Assembly (NCBI RefSeq): GCF_018736085.1
Contig: NZ_CP076134.1
Location: forward strand, 1,622,501 to 1,686,500
Reading direction: 5' to 3'
From: Bradyrhizobium sediminis
GTDB lineage: Bacteria; Pseudomonadota; Alphaproteobacteria; Rhizobiales; Xanthobacteraceae
DNA: 64,000 nucleotides
Positions 34,323 to 41,969 of this stretch are shown piece by piece. A program made the position numbers and the translations under genes. Numbering within the stretch: the stretch's first letter is position 1; each line of letters starts with the position of its first letter. Below the pieces are notes generated by a model that saw nothing but the letters and a program-made list of their open reading frames with translations, did not search any database and was not told the origin of the DNA.

Positions 34323-35357
34323 TGTGGTCTTTCAGGAGGTTGTCCATTCGGCCCTGACCGGGAACTCTGAAGTCGCCAAACCACCAGCGATTCGCGGAGA
34401 ACCGAATGGACACCCACAAGAATGCCTCCCTGACGCCCAAAGGTCGAGAGGCCATGGTGCGATGTGTAGTGGACGGGGGGTTATCCAAGGCCGCCGCCGC
34501 ACGCCAGTTCAACACCACGTCGAAGACTGTCGCCAAATGGGTCGAACGCTTCCGCGTGGACGGCGTCGATGGTTTGCGGGATTGCTCCTCAAGGCCGCTT
34601 TCATTGCCGAGCCAAACAGCGCCAGCCACTTGCGCGGTGGTCGAGGCTTTGCGTCGGCAGCGCTACACCGGCAAGCAGATCGCCGCCGAGGCCGGTGTAT
34701 CGGCGGCGACCGTCAGCCGCATCTTGCGGCGTCTGGGACTGAACCGGATGCGCGATCTGGAACCGGCCGAACCGGTGCGTCGCTACGAGCGAGAGCATCC
34801 CGGCGACATGATCCACATCGATATCAAGAAGCTCGGCCGCTTCGACAAGGTCGGCCATCGCATCACGGGGGATCGGACCGGTCAGAGCAACAGCCGCGGC
34901 GTCGGCTGGGAGTATGTCCATGTTTGCATCGACGATAATTCGCGCGTTGCCTTCTCTCAGATCCTGCCCGATGAGAAGGCCGTTAGCGCTGTCGCCTTTC
35001 TAAGTGCCGCCGTCGCCTACTATAAAAGCCTCGGCGTCACCGTCACCCGCGTCATGACCGACAACGGCAGTTGCTATAAGGCCTTCGACTTCCGCGATGC
35101 TTGCACAGGCCTGGGCCTCAAACACGTCCGCACCAAGCCCTACACACCCAAAACCAATGGCAAGGCCGAGCGCTTCATTCAGACTGCGCTCAGGGAATGG
35201 GCCTACGCCCAAGCCTATCCCACATCCGAGCGCCGCGCCGATGAACTCCCCCGCTGGCTCCACCGATACAATTGGCACCGCCCCCACGGCGGACTAAAAT
35301 CAAAAACACCAATCAGTAGACTCGGCCTGACCGAGGACAACCTCTTGAGGCTCCACA
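34323..35357 (+). mobile_element. IS481-family insertion sequence, intact
   Basis: A 1035-bp element with imperfect terminal inverted repeats (34323-34345 and 35335-35357; 18 of 23 positions match, both ends starting TGTGG). It is flanked by the direct repeat TCTAGC at 34317-34322 and 35358-35363, a 6-base target duplication. One transposase gene fills it. The perfect duplication and intact gene indicate a recent insertion. The target includes the stop codon of the Spy/CpxP-like gene. Confidence 0.88.
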
Positions 35358-35362
35358 TCTAG
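34406..35362 (+). CDS. IS481-family transposase
   Basis: A 318-residue DDE transposase. An N-terminal helix-turn-helix (AARQFNTTSKTVAKWVERFR) is followed by a second HTH (GVSAATVSRILRRLGL) and an integrase-core domain. The catalytic triad is present: Asp in DMIHIDIKKLGRF, Asp in VMTDNGSCYKA and Glu in PKTNGKAERFIQTALREW. The C-terminal YNWHRPHGGLKSKTP is characteristic of IS481. The reading frame runs through the right end of the element: its last codon (ATC) and TAG stop at 35358-35362 lie in the target duplication, that is, in host sequence. Confidence 0.93.
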   Translation: MDTHKNASLTPKGREAMVRCVVDGGLSKAAAARQFNTTSKTVAKWVERFRVDGVDGLRDCSSRPLSLPSQTAPATCAVVEALRRQRYTGKQIAAEAGVSAATVSRILRRLGLNRMRDLEPAEPVRRYEREHPGDMIHIDIKKLGRFDKVGHRITGDRTGQSNSRGVGWEYVHVCIDDNSRVAFSQILPDEKAVSAVAFLSAAVAYYKSLGVTVTRVMTDNGSCYKAFDFRDACTGLGLKHVRTKPYTPKTNGKAERFIQTALREWAYAQAYPTSERRADELPRWLHRYNWHRPHGGLKSKTPISRLGLTEDNLLRLHI

Positions 35363-35395
35363 CGGGCAACCGTCCCTGATCGATCGAAATGCGTC

Positions 35396-35423
35396 AAAAG
35401 CCGCTGAATTCAGGCGGCTTTTT
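35396..35423 (+). terminator. rho-independent terminator, displaced from Spy-like gene
   Basis: AAAAGCCGC (35396-35404) pairs with GCGGCTTTT (35414-35422), enclosing an EcoRI-like palindromic loop (TGAATTCAG), with a T-run ending at 35423. If the IS481 element and one duplication copy are removed in thought, this hairpin begins about 33 bases after the end of the target site next to the Spy-like stop, so it was probably that gene's terminator. Confidence 0.78.
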
Positions 35424-35535
35424 CGCTTTCCCGTTTGGTCGAAATGGCCGGGGAATTCCTCGCCACTTTGCTGGACATAGGGGAATCGCTTTGCTAAACG
35501 ACCCCCTCTTGCGAAGGCTTTCCGGGCCGGTTTCC

Positions 35536-35611
35536 GGGCGCATAGCTCAGTTGGTAGAGCAGATGACTCTTAATCATCGGGTCCCAGGTTCGAGCCCTGG
35601 TGCGCCCACCA
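35536..35611 (+). tRNA. tRNA-Lys (anticodon CTT)
   Basis: The cloverleaf is complete: acceptor arms GGGCGCA (35536-35542) and TGCGCCC (35601-35607), D-arm with AGCTCAGTTGGTAGAGC, anticodon loop CTCTTAA with anticodon CTT, T-arm GGTTCGAGCC, discriminator A and encoded CCA (35609-35611). Mobile-element sequences lie on both sides, an IS481 copy upstream and an IS630 remnant downstream. Confidence 0.96.
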
Positions 35612-35667
35612 AGCTTTTCAAGAACTTAGAAACGTAGCCGACGCGCAACCCAGCCGCGTTTCGCGCC

Positions 35668-36075
35668 TCATATTACAGTTTTGGTTGCTTTTCGAGCGTT
35701 GGGGGGTGATCGCCTTGCCTCATTGCGCAGAAGTGTTTTGGGCTTGGCCTGCTGGACCGGATTGAGGTCGGGGCTGCCAGGGTTGTCGATGATGTCGTCC
35801 GGCTTCAAGGTTGGAATGGGCATCTGCTCGGCATAGCCTCGGAAGCTCTTTCCTTTGATTGGCCCGTCGATAGCGCAGGGAGTATCGATGCGGTTCGACC
35901 GCAGCGCCGCCAGGAAGGTCGGTGTATGCCGCCGGACGTTCGCAACGGCGCGCGCGTCCATGGGTGCACCTCATGTTGGTCTTGGCACAGTCTCGTCGAT
36001 GAAGACGAGTCGAGCGGGATCGGGTCTGCTCACGAAGATTCAAGCGAATGGGCTCAAGCCAGAGATGCTGGCCTC
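35668..36075 (-). pseudogene. IS630-family transposase remnant
   Basis: Minus-strand translation in more than one frame gives pieces of an IS630 transposase: the catalytic-core start (RLVFIDETxxKTNM-like text, here frameshifted as TRLHRRDCAKTNMR), then TFLAALRSNRIDTPCAIDGP, IKGKSFRGYAEQMPIPTLKP and SPDLNPVQQAK. Between DDIIDN and SPDLNP about 25 residues expected in the family, including the second catalytic region, are deleted, and at least one frameshift separates the first two pieces. Ends of the original element are not recognisable. It lies between tRNA-Lys and a truncated nikR and is probably what damaged that gene. Confidence 0.72.
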
Positions 36076-36250
36076 CGTCGAGCCAGCATCTTGAATGAGA
36101 AACCGCCCGATCTGGGAATCCAAAATCGATTCAGCGCAACACGATCACGCACTCGGAGATGCGGAAGGAAAGCGGTTCGCCGTCTTCGCTATCGGATGCT
36201 TGGCGACACTCAGCTTCGCGGTGGCGGAGGTTCATCCAATCGATCGGGCG

Positions 36251-36463
36251 TCAGTGCCGATGGCTTCCTTCGCCAATCTTTTGTGCGGCCTGCTGCATGC
36301 TCGCGCGGATGAAATCGCGAATTGCTTCGGAGCGGTTCCGATAGCCTTGGCCTACGATCATTCGATCGAGCTCGTCCGTCAGGTCATCGTCGAGCATGAT
36401 TGTGATGCGCTGCAATTCCTTGTCCCATCGGTTTACGCGATGACGAACGATTGACAATGTCAT
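36251..36463 (-). pseudogene. nikR: nikR fragment: ribbon-helix-helix domain only
   Basis: About 70 residues read on the minus strand contain LQRITIMLDDDLTDELDRMI and GQGYRNRSEAIRDFIRASMQ, the ribbon-helix-helix DNA-binding domain of nickel-responsive regulator NikR. The frame then ends at TGA (36251) after GEGSHRH. The nickel-binding ACT-like domain (normally a further 80 residues with His, His and Cys ligands) is not found in any frame downstream, where IS630 debris begins about 175 bases on. The start is uncertain (ATG 36463, or TTG at the QRITI start with a close AAGGA). A truncated product might still bind DNA but could not sense nickel. Confidence 0.7.
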
Positions 36464-36603
36464 TCTCACCGTGCCAGCGTATGGCTCTCGTCGGCTGCGA
36501 TGGCGGCGCGATATCGGGGATTGATACAACAAGTCGGCCAACGTCGCGCGAATGAGACGCCGGGCGGTCCTCCTCACAGGAAGCCACGTTTGGGGGACGG
36601 GCT

Positions 36604-38943
36604 ATGCGCGCTTTTCCTTTCGGGCGGAACGTGTACGGCCGAATGTTGTTCCGGGTTGAGGTTGTTCTGGCCGGATTGACGGCTGTCGTGGCTGATGCCG
36701 CCGCGCAAGACGTTGCCGCGCTTGCGGGCGCAACGGCGCTTCCGCCGGTCGAGGTGATCGCGCCGCAGCCGCGCCGGGACGCCGGCAGCAGGCCAAAGCC
36801 CGGCGCGGAGCGAGGCAGGCGGTCGGCCCGTCGCGCGATCGCACCCCCCGCTGCCGCCGGTGACGGTGGTTCCGCTGCAAATTCCAGCACGGCGACGCAG
36901 GCATCGATCAGTTCGTCGAGCGAAAAGAATGTGAGCGGCGCCGAAGTCAATGCATGGCCGTTTTCCCGGCCGGCCGAAGCGCTCGAGGTCGTGCCCGGCC
37001 TGATCGTCACCCAGCACAGCGGCGACGGCAAGGCCAACCAGTATTTTCTGCGCGGCTTCAATCTCGACCACGGCACCGATCTCGCCATCTCGGTCGACGG
37101 TATGCCTGTCAACATGCGCACCCACGCGCACGGTCAGGGATACGCCGACCTGAATTTCCTGATTCCGGAGCTGATCCGATCGGTCAATATCAGAAAGGGA
37201 CCTTATTTCGCCGACGAGGGCGACTTCTCCTCCGTGGGAGCGGTTCATATCAGCCTGCTCGACAGCATCAAGACGATGGCCTCGATCACCGCCGGGAGTT
37301 TCGGCTATCGCCGCGGCCTCGGCGTGACATCCACGAAACTCGGCGAGGGTACGTTGCTGGTTGCAGGCGAGGCCAGCAGCTACAACGGCCCGTGGGACAA
37401 TCCCGATCGCCTGCGCAAGCTCAACGGCGTGGTGCGATACAGCCAGGGCACGGCGGCGGACGGTTTCTCGCTGACCGGGATGGCCTATGCGAACAGATGG
37501 AATTCCACCGACCAGATTCCGTCGCGGGCCATCGCCTCCGGCGAGATCGGACTCTTTGGTGCGCTGGATCCCAGCGATGGCGGCAATTCCAGCCGCTTCT
37601 CGCTATCGGGCCGCTGGGCGCAGACCGGCGAGGGTGGTTCATCGAAGGTCAATTTCTACGTCATCAAGAGTTCGCTCAATCTCTGGAACGATTTCACCTA
37701 CTTTCTCAGCGATCCCGTCAACGGCGATCAGTTCCACCAGCACGACGACCGCGTTCTCGGCGGTATCAACGCGTCGCACACCTTCAAGAGCCGGTTTGCC
37801 GGCTTGCCGATGGAGACCGAAATCGGCGTGCAAAGCCGCTATGACGACATCAGGCTCGACTTGAGCAACACTGTGCGGCGGCAGTTCCTGTCACCCATTC
37901 GCAGCGACGCGGTACGAGAGGGCAGTGTCGGCCTGTTCGTTCAGAATACGCTGCACTGGACCGACTGGCTGCGAACCAATGTCGGCTGGCGCGGTGATTT
38001 CTACCAGACCGCGGTCAACTCCTTCTTCACGCCGGCCAACTCCGGCAGCGCCAATGCGTTCATCGGCAGTCCAAAATTTGGCTTGGTGCTGGGACCGTTC
38101 GCCAGGACCGAATTCTTCATCAATGCCGGCGAGGGATTTCACAGCAACGACGCCCGCGGGGTGACGATCACGGAATCGCCCGGCGACGGCTCGCCGCTGC
38201 AGGCTTCGCCGTTTCTGGTCAGGACCAGGGGAGCCGAAATTGGATTGCGGACCAAAATGATTCCGGGGCTGACCAGCGCGGTCAGTTTGTTCCTGCTCGA
38301 TTCCGCGTCGGAAATTCTGTTCGTTGGTGACGCCGGGGATACGGTGGTGAGCCGGCCAAGCCGCCGCTATGGCATCGAATGGACCAATGACTATCGGCCG
38401 CTGTCATGGCTCGGCCTCGAAGGCGATATTGCCGTGACGCGTGCGCGCTTCCGCGGCGATGATCCGGACCAGGCGGCGTTATATGCTTCGCTCGCGGGTT
38501 TTCCCGCCGCGCAGATCGGCAATGCGCCGGGCAACTATATTCCAGGGGCGCCGAATGTGATCGCTTCGGCCGGGATCACGCTCGGCGAGAAGACCGGCTG
38601 GTTCTCTGCGCTGCGCTATCGCTATTTCGGGCCGCGCCCCCTGACCGAAGACGGGGCCTTTGTCTCCCCGGCCACCGGTCTGTTGAACGGCCGGCTCGGT
38701 TATCGCTTTGACAATGGCTGGCGTGTTCAGCTCGATGCATTCAATATCTTGAACAGCCGCTCGGACCAGATCAGCTATGCCTATGGCTCTCTATTGAGAT
38801 CCGACGCCCTGTTCGCGATGTGCTTTCCTGCAGCAGGGCTGCCGACCGCGCCGTCTGCCGTCTGCCAGACCGGCGTGATGGATCGCGTGCTGCATCCGGT
38901 CGAACCGCTGGCAATTCGCCTGACGGTCGCAGGGCAATTCTGA
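36604..38943 (+). CDS. TonB-dependent outer-membrane receptor
   Basis: A 779-residue receptor. An export signal is suggested at the N-terminus (VVLAGLTAVVADAAAQD), followed by a low-complexity Arg/Ala/Ser segment (about 55-110). The plug domain reads VVPGLIVTQHSGDGKANQYF, LRGFNLDHGTDLAISVDGMP and MRTHAHGQGYADLNFLIPEL. The 22-strand barrel ends in the aromatic residue Phe (TVAGQF), as required for outer-membrane insertion. Its substrate is unknown. The divergent nikR fragment suggests nickel or cobalt chelates, which would suit the nickel hydrogenase cluster nearby, but this is inference from position only. Confidence 0.9.
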   Translation: MRAFPFGRNVYGRMLFRVEVVLAGLTAVVADAAAQDVAALAGATALPPVEVIAPQPRRDAGSRPKPGAERGRRSARRAIAPPAAAGDGGSAANSSTATQASISSSSEKNVSGAEVNAWPFSRPAEALEVVPGLIVTQHSGDGKANQYFLRGFNLDHGTDLAISVDGMPVNMRTHAHGQGYADLNFLIPELIRSVNIRKGPYFADEGDFSSVGAVHISLLDSIKTMASITAGSFGYRRGLGVTSTKLGEGTLLVAGEASSYNGPWDNPDRLRKLNGVVRYSQGTAADGFSLTGMAYANRWNSTDQIPSRAIASGEIGLFGALDPSDGGNSSRFSLSGRWAQTGEGGSSKVNFYVIKSSLNLWNDFTYFLSDPVNGDQFHQHDDRVLGGINASHTFKSRFAGLPMETEIGVQSRYDDIRLDLSNTVRRQFLSPIRSDAVREGSVGLFVQNTLHWTDWLRTNVGWRGDFYQTAVNSFFTPANSGSANAFIGSPKFGLVLGPFARTEFFINAGEGFHSNDARGVTITESPGDGSPLQASPFLVRTRGAEIGLRTKMIPGLTSAVSLFLLDSASEILFVGDAGDTVVSRPSRRYGIEWTNDYRPLSWLGLEGDIAVTRARFRGDDPDQAALYASLAGFPAAQIGNAPGNYIPGAPNVIASAGITLGEKTGWFSALRYRYFGPRPLTEDGAFVSPATGLLNGRLGYRFDNGWRVQLDAFNILNSRSDQISYAYGSLLRSDALFAMCFPAAGLPTAPSAVCQTGVMDRVLHPVEPLAIRLTVAGQF

Positions 38944-38969
38944 AGACGGGCGAGGCGATCTCGACTCGT

Positions 38970-39902
38970 TTACAGCTGTTTGGCGTGCGCGCCGGGAAGA
39001 AAGCGTGCGCCCTCGGCGCGCAGAAAATCCAGCATGGCCTGCGCCGGGGGAAGCAATACCTTGTCTTGCCTCCGCACCACGAACCACTGCCGCACCACGG
39101 GCAGGCCGGCGACGTCGAGGGCGACCAGTCGTCCGTCCTCGAGTTCGGTGGCGACCGTATGCGCGGAAATGAACGCGATCCCGAGACCGGCGATCACCGC
39201 CTGCTTGATGGTTTCGTTGCTGCTCATCTCCATACCGATCGTGGGCTGAAGTTCGGTGGCTTCGAACAGCTGCTCCATGAGCATCCTGGTCCCGGAGCCT
39301 TGTTCGCGCGTGAGAAAAGTTTCGTGGGTGAGATCTACCGCCGCCAGGCCGAAATCCTGCGCGAGCCAGTGTCCCCTCGGAGCAACGATGATGTGCGGAT
39401 GATCGCCGATCAGATGAGTTTCCACCTCAACGTCCGGCGGCGAGCGGCCCATGATCGCGAAATCGAGTTCGTAGCCGCGCAGTGCCTGGCGTATCTCCTG
39501 GCGGTTGCCAATCGACAGGCTGATATCGATCTTGGGATGCAGCTTGGAGAAGGCCGCGATCGCAAAGGGAACGAAATACTTTGCCGTGCTGACTGCACCG
39601 ATCGACACGCGCCCGCCGGTTCGGCCCGCGATCATATCGAGCGAGGTCGCGCAGGCCGAGATGGCGGCCTCGATGCGCTCATGCAGTTCAAGCACCTCCT
39701 GTCCGGCCCGGGTCAGCAGCATTCCATCGTTGGTGCGCTGAAGCAGCGGCAGTCCCGCCAGGTCCTGAAGATTGCGCAACTGCAGGGTCACCGCGGGCTG
39801 GGTGAGGTTCAGCTTGTTGGCGGCCGCCGTCACGCTGCCATTGGCCGACAAGGCCGCGAGCGCTCGCAGTTGTCTGATCGTCAAATCGCGCAGGCCGGCC
39901 AT
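38970..39902 (-). CDS. cbbR: LysR-type regulator of the Calvin cycle operon
   Basis: A 310-residue LysR-family protein with an N-terminal winged helix-turn-helix (LRALAALSANGSVTAAANKL and LNLTQPAVTLQLRNLQDLAG) and a ligand-binding domain of CbbR type (VSIGAVSTAKYFVPFAIAAF, then TREQGSGTRMLMEQ). It is transcribed away from cbbF, and its start codon is 138 bases from the cbbF start, the standard cbbR arrangement. It should activate cbbFPTALSXE in response to metabolites such as RuBP or NADPH. Confidence 0.93.
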   Translation of the reverse strand: MAGLRDLTIRQLRALAALSANGSVTAAANKLNLTQPAVTLQLRNLQDLAGLPLLQRTNDGMLLTRAGQEVLELHERIEAAISACATSLDMIAGRTGGRVSIGAVSTAKYFVPFAIAAFSKLHPKIDISLSIGNRQEIRQALRGYELDFAIMGRSPPDVEVETHLIGDHPHIIVAPRGHWLAQDFGLAAVDLTHETFLTREQGSGTRMLMEQLFEATELQPTIGMEMSSNETIKQAVIAGLGIAFISAHTVATELEDGRLVALDVAGLPVVRQWFVVRRQDKVLLPPAQAMLDFLRAEGARFLPGAHAKQL

Positions 39903-40039
39903 ATAAGAAAAACTTCTATCTTGTGAAATATATTGAAATTTTACTTATTTAGAGGCCGCGGTCAACCTCTCTTTCAGCGGTTTCGAAGGAACCGGCGCGC
40001 TAACTCCCTCCTCAGGGAGTGGCGATAGGGAGCGATCGA
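39903..40039 (+). promoter_or_regulatory. cbbR-cbbF divergent control region with CbbR box
   Basis: The first 50 bases are unusually AT-rich for this genome. TGAAATATATTGA at 39924-39936 fits both the TNA-N7-TNA pattern reported for CbbR sites and the general LysR T-N11-A rule. An imperfect dyad TATAAG-N5-CTTCTA (39902-39918) overlaps the cbbR start and could serve autoregulation. Confidence 0.6.
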
Positions 40040-41077
40040 ATGAATCCGGGGCTGAGTCTGCGCCAATATTTGGACGATCATGCCGGCACGGACCCGCTTC
40101 GCCAGGCGGTGATCGAAGTGGTCGCAGCGCTCGCGCAGGCCTCAACGGAAATTTCCGATTTGATCCGTTCCGGCGCGCTGGCGGGCATCACCGGCCAGGT
40201 GCAGGGACGCAACGCCGACGGAGACATCCAAAAGGATCTCGACCTCCGCGCCGACCGAATCATCCGCGCGGCTCTCGAGCCTCTTCCGATTGCGGCAATA
40301 GCGTCGGAAGAAGCGATGGAGTCCAAGATACTGTATCCGGCAGCTCCAATCAGCATTGCCGTCGATCCGCTGGATGGTTCGTCGAATATCGACACCAACA
40401 TGTCGGTCGGCACGATCTTTTCGGTTCTGCCCACGCCGCGAGACATTCGCGCTACCTTCACGCAGCCCGGCGCGTCCCAGCTTGCGGCAGGCTTCTTCGT
40501 CTACGGCCCGCAAACCTCTCTCGTTCTCACGCTCGGCCGCGGCGTCGATATCTTTACGCTGGATCGCGGCGCGAACCTGTTCAAGTTGATCAGATCGGCG
40601 GTGCAGATCCCCGCGGATACCGCCGAATTTGCCATCAATGCATCGAACCAGCGGCACTGGGAGCCGCCGGTGCAGGCCTTCATCGAGGATTGCATGGCCG
40701 GCGCCAGCGGCGAGCGCGGCAAGGACTTCAACATGCGCTGGATCGGCTCGCTGGTGGCGGAAGCCTACCGGATCCTCACCCGGGGCGGGGTTTTCCTCTA
40801 TCCGGCGGACGCACGCGAAGGCTACGGCGAAGGCCGTCTGCGGCTCGTCTACGAAGCCAACCCGATGGCTTTCATCATGGAACAGGCGGGAGGCGAAGCC
40901 TCAACCGGCCGCCAGCGGATTCTCGATCTTGCACCAGGCGCGCTTCACCAGCGGGTGCCGTTGATCATGGGCTCCAGAGACAAGGTGCGGCGGCTCGAGC
41001 GCCTGCACATGAGCCCCGACATCAAATCCGAGAAAAATGCTCCGCTCTTTGCCCACCGCGGCCTGTTTCGCAATTGA
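40040..41077 (+). CDS. cbbF: class I fructose-1,6-bisphosphatase
   Basis: A 345-residue enzyme that removes the 1-phosphate of fructose-1,6-bisphosphate, or of sedoheptulose bisphosphate, in the reductive pentose phosphate cycle. The ATG at 40040 has AGGGA eight bases before it. The metal-binding and catalytic motif [20 protein letters not shown] is intact, as is the substrate region [20 protein letters not shown] and [13 protein letters not shown]. It is the first gene of the cbb operon and is 19 bases from cbbP. Confidence 0.95.
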   Translation: MNPGLSLRQYLDDHAGTDPLRQAVIEVVAALAQASTEISDLIRSGALAGITGQVQGRNADGDIQKDLDLRADRIIRAALEPLPIAAIASEEAMESKILYPAAPISIAVDPLDGSSNIDTNMSVGTIFSVLPTPRDIRATFTQPGASQLAAGFFVYGPQTSLVLTLGRGVDIFTLDRGANLFKLIRSAVQIPADTAEFAINASNQRHWEPPVQAFIEDCMAGASGERGKDFNMRWIGSLVAEAYRILTRGGVFLYPADAREGYGEGRLRLVYEANPMAFIMEQAGGEASTGRQRILDLAPGALHQRVPLIMGSRDKVRRLERLHMSPDIKSEKNAPLFAHRGLFRN

Positions 41078-41096
41078 TCCGAAGGACCCAGCGATC

Positions 41097-41969
41097 GTGT
41101 CCAGGAAACATCCCATCATATCGATTACCGGCTCGTCGGGGGCGGGCACGACATCCGTCAAACGGACCTTCGAGCAGATTTTCCGCCGCGAGAACGTCGC
41201 GGCTGCCTATATCGAGGGAGACGCGTTCCACCGCTTCAACCGTTCGGAAATGCGCAGTCGCATGACCGAACAGGCCGAGCGCGGCAACAAGCATTTCAGC
41301 CACTTCAGCCCGGAAACGAACCTGTTTGAGGAACTGGAGGCGGTGTTCAAGACCTATGGCGAAACCGGGTCCGGCACCACCCGCTACTACGTCCACGACG
41401 ATGAGGAAGCCGCGCTGCACGGCAGCCCGCCCGGGACCTTCACCGATTGGCGTCCGCTTCCCAACGATTCCGACCTTCTTTTTTACGAGGGACTGCACGG
41501 CGCCGTCGTGACCGACAGGGTCAATGTCGCGCGCCATGCCGACCTCAAGATCGGCGTTGTACCCGTCATCAATCTCGAATGGATCCAGAAACTGCATCGG
41601 GACCGCAGCGCGCGGGGCTATTCCACGGAAGCGGTGACCGACACGATCCTTCGCCGCATGCCGGACTACGTCAACTATATCTGCCCGCAATTCGCGGAGA
41701 CCGACATCAATTTCCAGCGGGTGCCGACGGTCGACACCTCGAACCCGTTCATCGCCCGATGGATACCGACACCGGACGAGTCGATGGTGGTGATCCGGCT
41801 CAAGAACCCGCGCGGCATCGATTTTCCCTATCTGCTGTCGATGATCCCCAGCAGCTTCATGTCGCGCGCGAATTCAATCGTGATTCACGGATCGAAGCTC
41901 GATCTCGCGATGCAACTGATCCTGACGCCGCTGATCCTGCAACTGATCGACCGAAAGAGGCGCGCATGA
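41097..41969 (+). CDS. cbbP: phosphoribulokinase
   Basis: A 290-residue kinase making ribulose-1,5-bisphosphate from ribulose-5-phosphate and ATP. It uses a GTG start at 41097 preceded by AAGGA; the longer upstream frame overlaps cbbF and is not expected. The P-loop is [20 protein letters not shown], followed by [27 protein letters not shown] with the catalytic acidic residue, and the [20 protein letters not shown] segment. It is of the proteobacterial, octameric type. It overlaps cbbT by 4 bases. Confidence 0.95.
   Translation: MSRKHPIISITGSSGAGTTSVKRTFEQIFRRENVAAAYIEGDAFHRFNRSEMRSRMTEQAERGNKHFSHFSPETNLFEELEAVFKTYGETGSGTTRYYVHDDEEAALHGSPPGTFTDWRPLPNDSDLLFYEGLHGAVVTDRVNVARHADLKIGVVPVINLEWIQKLHRDRSARGYSTEAVTDTILRRMPDYVNYICPQFAETDINFQRVPTVDTSNPFIARWIPTPDESMVVIRLKNPRGIDFPYLLSMIPSSFMSRANSIVIHGSKLDLAMQLILTPLILQLIDRKRRA

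Noticed and set aside
36095..36454. Plus-strand 119-codon frame opposite the nikR fragment
   Set aside because: It is antisense to a recognisable ribbon-helix-helix domain and has no ribosome site.
41447..41965. Extended transketolase start overlapping phosphoribulokinase
   Set aside because: Transketolases begin near the [11 protein letters not shown] region as given by the ATG at 41966; the extension is the shadow of cbbP.
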